Positions 7,896-8,295 of a stretch of DNA of 8,295 nucleotides are shown piece by piece (within the stretch, counting starts at the first letter, position 1; every line of letters starts with the position of its first letter). Below the pieces are notes generated by a model. It was not told the origin of the DNA. It was given only the letters and a program-made list of their open reading frames with translations, and did not search any database. Source of the DNA: JABGPL01 sp964387885 (GTDB lineage: Bacteria > Electryoneota > AABM5-125-24 > Hatepunaeales > Hatepunaeaceae). Made by a program: the position numbers and the translations under genes. Where the stretch lies: NCBI GenBank assembly GCA_964387885.1, contig CAYLYZ010000173.1, positions 1 through 8,295 of the forward strand, given 5' to 3'.

Positions 7896-7918
7896 GGGAT
7901 AACAGGAATTGTTATCCC
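7896..7918 (-). promoter_or_regulatory. Perfect 8-bp hairpin in the leader, just upstream of the Shine-Dalgarno
   Basis: GGGATAAC and GTTATCCC flank a 7-base loop (AGGAATT on the plus strand). The pair is perfect and includes four G-C pairs. In the transcript it ends 5 bases before GGAGGA. It could stabilise the 5' end, affect ribosome access, or be a DNA operator. It has no U-run on the gene's strand, so it is not a classic terminator. Its 3' arm (GTTATCCC) does not include the Shine-Dalgarno, so the hairpin does not mask it directly. Confidence 0.6.
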
Positions 7919-8001
7919 AGAATTTAATTAATTTCTAATATCTTTTATTAGGCAATCATTGTGCCATTAGAGCAAATTTTAGTATCTCCATAAACTCTTG
8001 T

Positions 8002-8007
8002 ATTATA
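8002..8007 (-). promoter_or_regulatory. Candidate -10 box (TATAAT) for the giant gene
   Basis: A perfect TATAAT is read on the minus strand. With a 7-base gap the start of transcription would be near 7995 (a purine), giving a leader of about 114 bases. No TTGACA-like -35 stands 16-18 bases upstream; that place is taken by the CRP-like palindrome, as expected for an activator-dependent promoter. The local sequence is AT-rich, so a chance match is possible. On the plus strand a TTGACA at 8008-8013 overlaps this area but lacks a good -10 partner. Confidence 0.55.
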
Positions 8008-8029
8008 TTGACATATGAGAGTTAAGGCA

Positions 8030-8045
8030 TGTGATGCAGATCACA
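8030..8045. promoter_or_regulatory. CRP/FNR-family-like operator TGTGAT-N4-ATCACA
   Basis: The 16-base sequence TGTGATGCAGATCACA is a perfect palindrome in its six outer bases on each side and matches the enterobacterial CRP consensus TGTGA-N6-TCACA fully. A looser outer arm continues the symmetry (GGCAT on the left, ATGCC on the right with three extra bases). Its centre is about 42.5 bases upstream of the start inferred from the TATAAT box, close to the -41.5 spacing of class II CRP activation. Which regulator binds in this organism is not known; Crp/Fnr-family proteins are widespread in bacteria. Confidence 0.6.
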
Positions 8046-8057
8046 CGATGCCCACTG

Positions 8058-8180
8058 TTGTTCAGAGTTATGTACACTTGAGTCGTACATTTTTCCAAAT
8101 TCTTTTAGAAGTGTTGCCGGAACATGTTATGAATGTGGGTGTTAAGGTGTGTGTGTTGAGGGTGTTCATAATTATGTACA
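8058..8180 (+). repeat. Spaced direct repeat pair, possible transposon-end remnant
   Basis: TTGTTCAGAGTTATGTACA at 8058-8076 and GTGTTCATAATTATGTACA at 8162-8180 share TGTTCA-N3-TTATGTACA, nearly identical and 104 bases apart. A further GTACATTTTTCC follows the first copy. Multiple short TGT...ACA repeats are seen at the ends of some insertion sequences, for example IS21-type, so this could be a solo end. No transposase coding is present in the window. It could equally be a pair of regulator sites. Confidence 0.4.
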
Positions 8181-8203
8181 GTGTAAAGATATAATTTTAC
8201 ACT
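8180..8203 (+). promoter_or_regulatory. Inverted repeat AGTGTAAA-N8-TTTACACT around a TATAAT
   Basis: The two 8-base arms are perfect complements. The 8-base centre GATATAAT contains a perfect plus-strand TATAAT (8190-8195). On the plus strand the right arm runs into five T residues, so it also resembles a weak, AT-rich terminator hairpin. Either an operator over a rightward promoter (for a gene beyond the right edge) or a terminator fits; the low GC of the stem favours the operator reading. The first arm abuts the second copy of the upstream direct repeat. Confidence 0.4.
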
Positions 8204-8295
8204 TTTTAATGTAGCAATGCTCAATCTGCTGTTCCGATGAGTCGAGTTAAATAATTTGTATTGATTTTATCATATTTCAAGTAAAGAGTGTTTAC

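Larger units (their letters stand above)
7882..8295. other. Upstream intergenic region without a convincing gene
   Basis: These 414 bases hold the leader, promoter and operator candidates listed separately, a GT-rich stretch at about 8131-8166, and a small inverted repeat GTAAA-GAGTG-TTTAC at the extreme right (8281-8295). A 48-codon plus-strand frame (8048-8194) and a 24-codon minus-strand frame open at the right edge and ending with TGA at 8221-8223 were inspected and not accepted as genes. I saw no tRNA or CRISPR structure. Confidence 0.7.

Noticed and set aside
8008..8013. Plus-strand TTGACA as -35 of a rightward promoter
   Set aside because: The hexamer 16 bases downstream (TGTGAT) is a poor -10 and lies inside the CRP-like palindrome; no plus-strand gene follows in the window.
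8131..8166. Possible G-quadruplex in the GT-rich stretch
   Set aside because: Only two GGG runs and one GG are present, not four tracts of three.
8048..8194. 48-codon plus-strand frame (ATG at 8048) in the upstream region
   Set aside because: It has no Shine-Dalgarno, runs through the direct repeats and the GT-rich stretch, and resembles no protein I know.
8221..8295. 24 open minus-strand codons at the right edge ending in TGA, possible tail of an upstream gene
   Set aside because: Too short to distinguish from chance in AT-rich DNA; needs the sequence to the right. If real, the dyad at 8180-8203 would follow its stop but lacks a U-run on that strand.

Overview
The window is almost entirely one very large protein-coding gene on the minus strand. 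It starts with GTG at position 7881 and stays open without an in-frame stop to position 1, giving exactly 2627 codons before it runs off the left edge. I translated it by hand along its whole length and met no frameshift. Its shape is that of a secreted, multi-domain bacterial surface or extracellular protein: an N-terminal signal peptide followed only by beta-rich repeat domains.

Layout from the N-terminus (right to left): signal peptide (residues 1-23); a first seven-bladed FG-GAP-type beta-propeller (about 24-406); one Ig-like domain of the 'choice-of-anchor D' / ASPM-SPD2-Hydin type (407-508); a five-glycine hinge (509-513); a second seven-bladed FG-GAP-type propeller (514-885); two more Ig-like domains (886-1099); then a tandem array of about 450-residue modules (starts at 1100, 1543, 2001 and 2462), the fourth cut by the window edge. 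Each full module appears to hold a first Ig/BACON-like segment, an arginine-rich linker with a GPxRD signature, a propeller-like segment of about 210-225 residues unlike the FG-GAP type, a second Ig-like segment ending in SNDPxxP, and one choice-of-anchor-D domain.

The remaining 414 bases (7882-8295) form the upstream region. Nearest the gene are a strong Shine-Dalgarno and a perfect 8-bp hairpin just 5' of it. Farther up are a perfect TATAAT and a textbook CRP-like palindrome, placed as in a class II activated promoter. Beyond that lie a spaced direct repeat, a GT-rich patch and two inverted repeats, with no convincing gene.

Organism: a bacterium of moderate-to-low GC. Giant secreted proteins mixing FG-GAP propellers, BACON-like and choice-of-anchor-D domains are common in the FCB superphylum and related candidate phyla (Cloacimonadota, Marinimicrobia, Calditrichota, KSB1-like lineages). 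The clear Shine-Dalgarno and TATAAT argue against a typical Bacteroidota member. This placement is inference, and the C-terminal sorting domain that could test it is outside the window. No enzyme domain is visible, so the likely role is surface display, adhesion or ligand binding.
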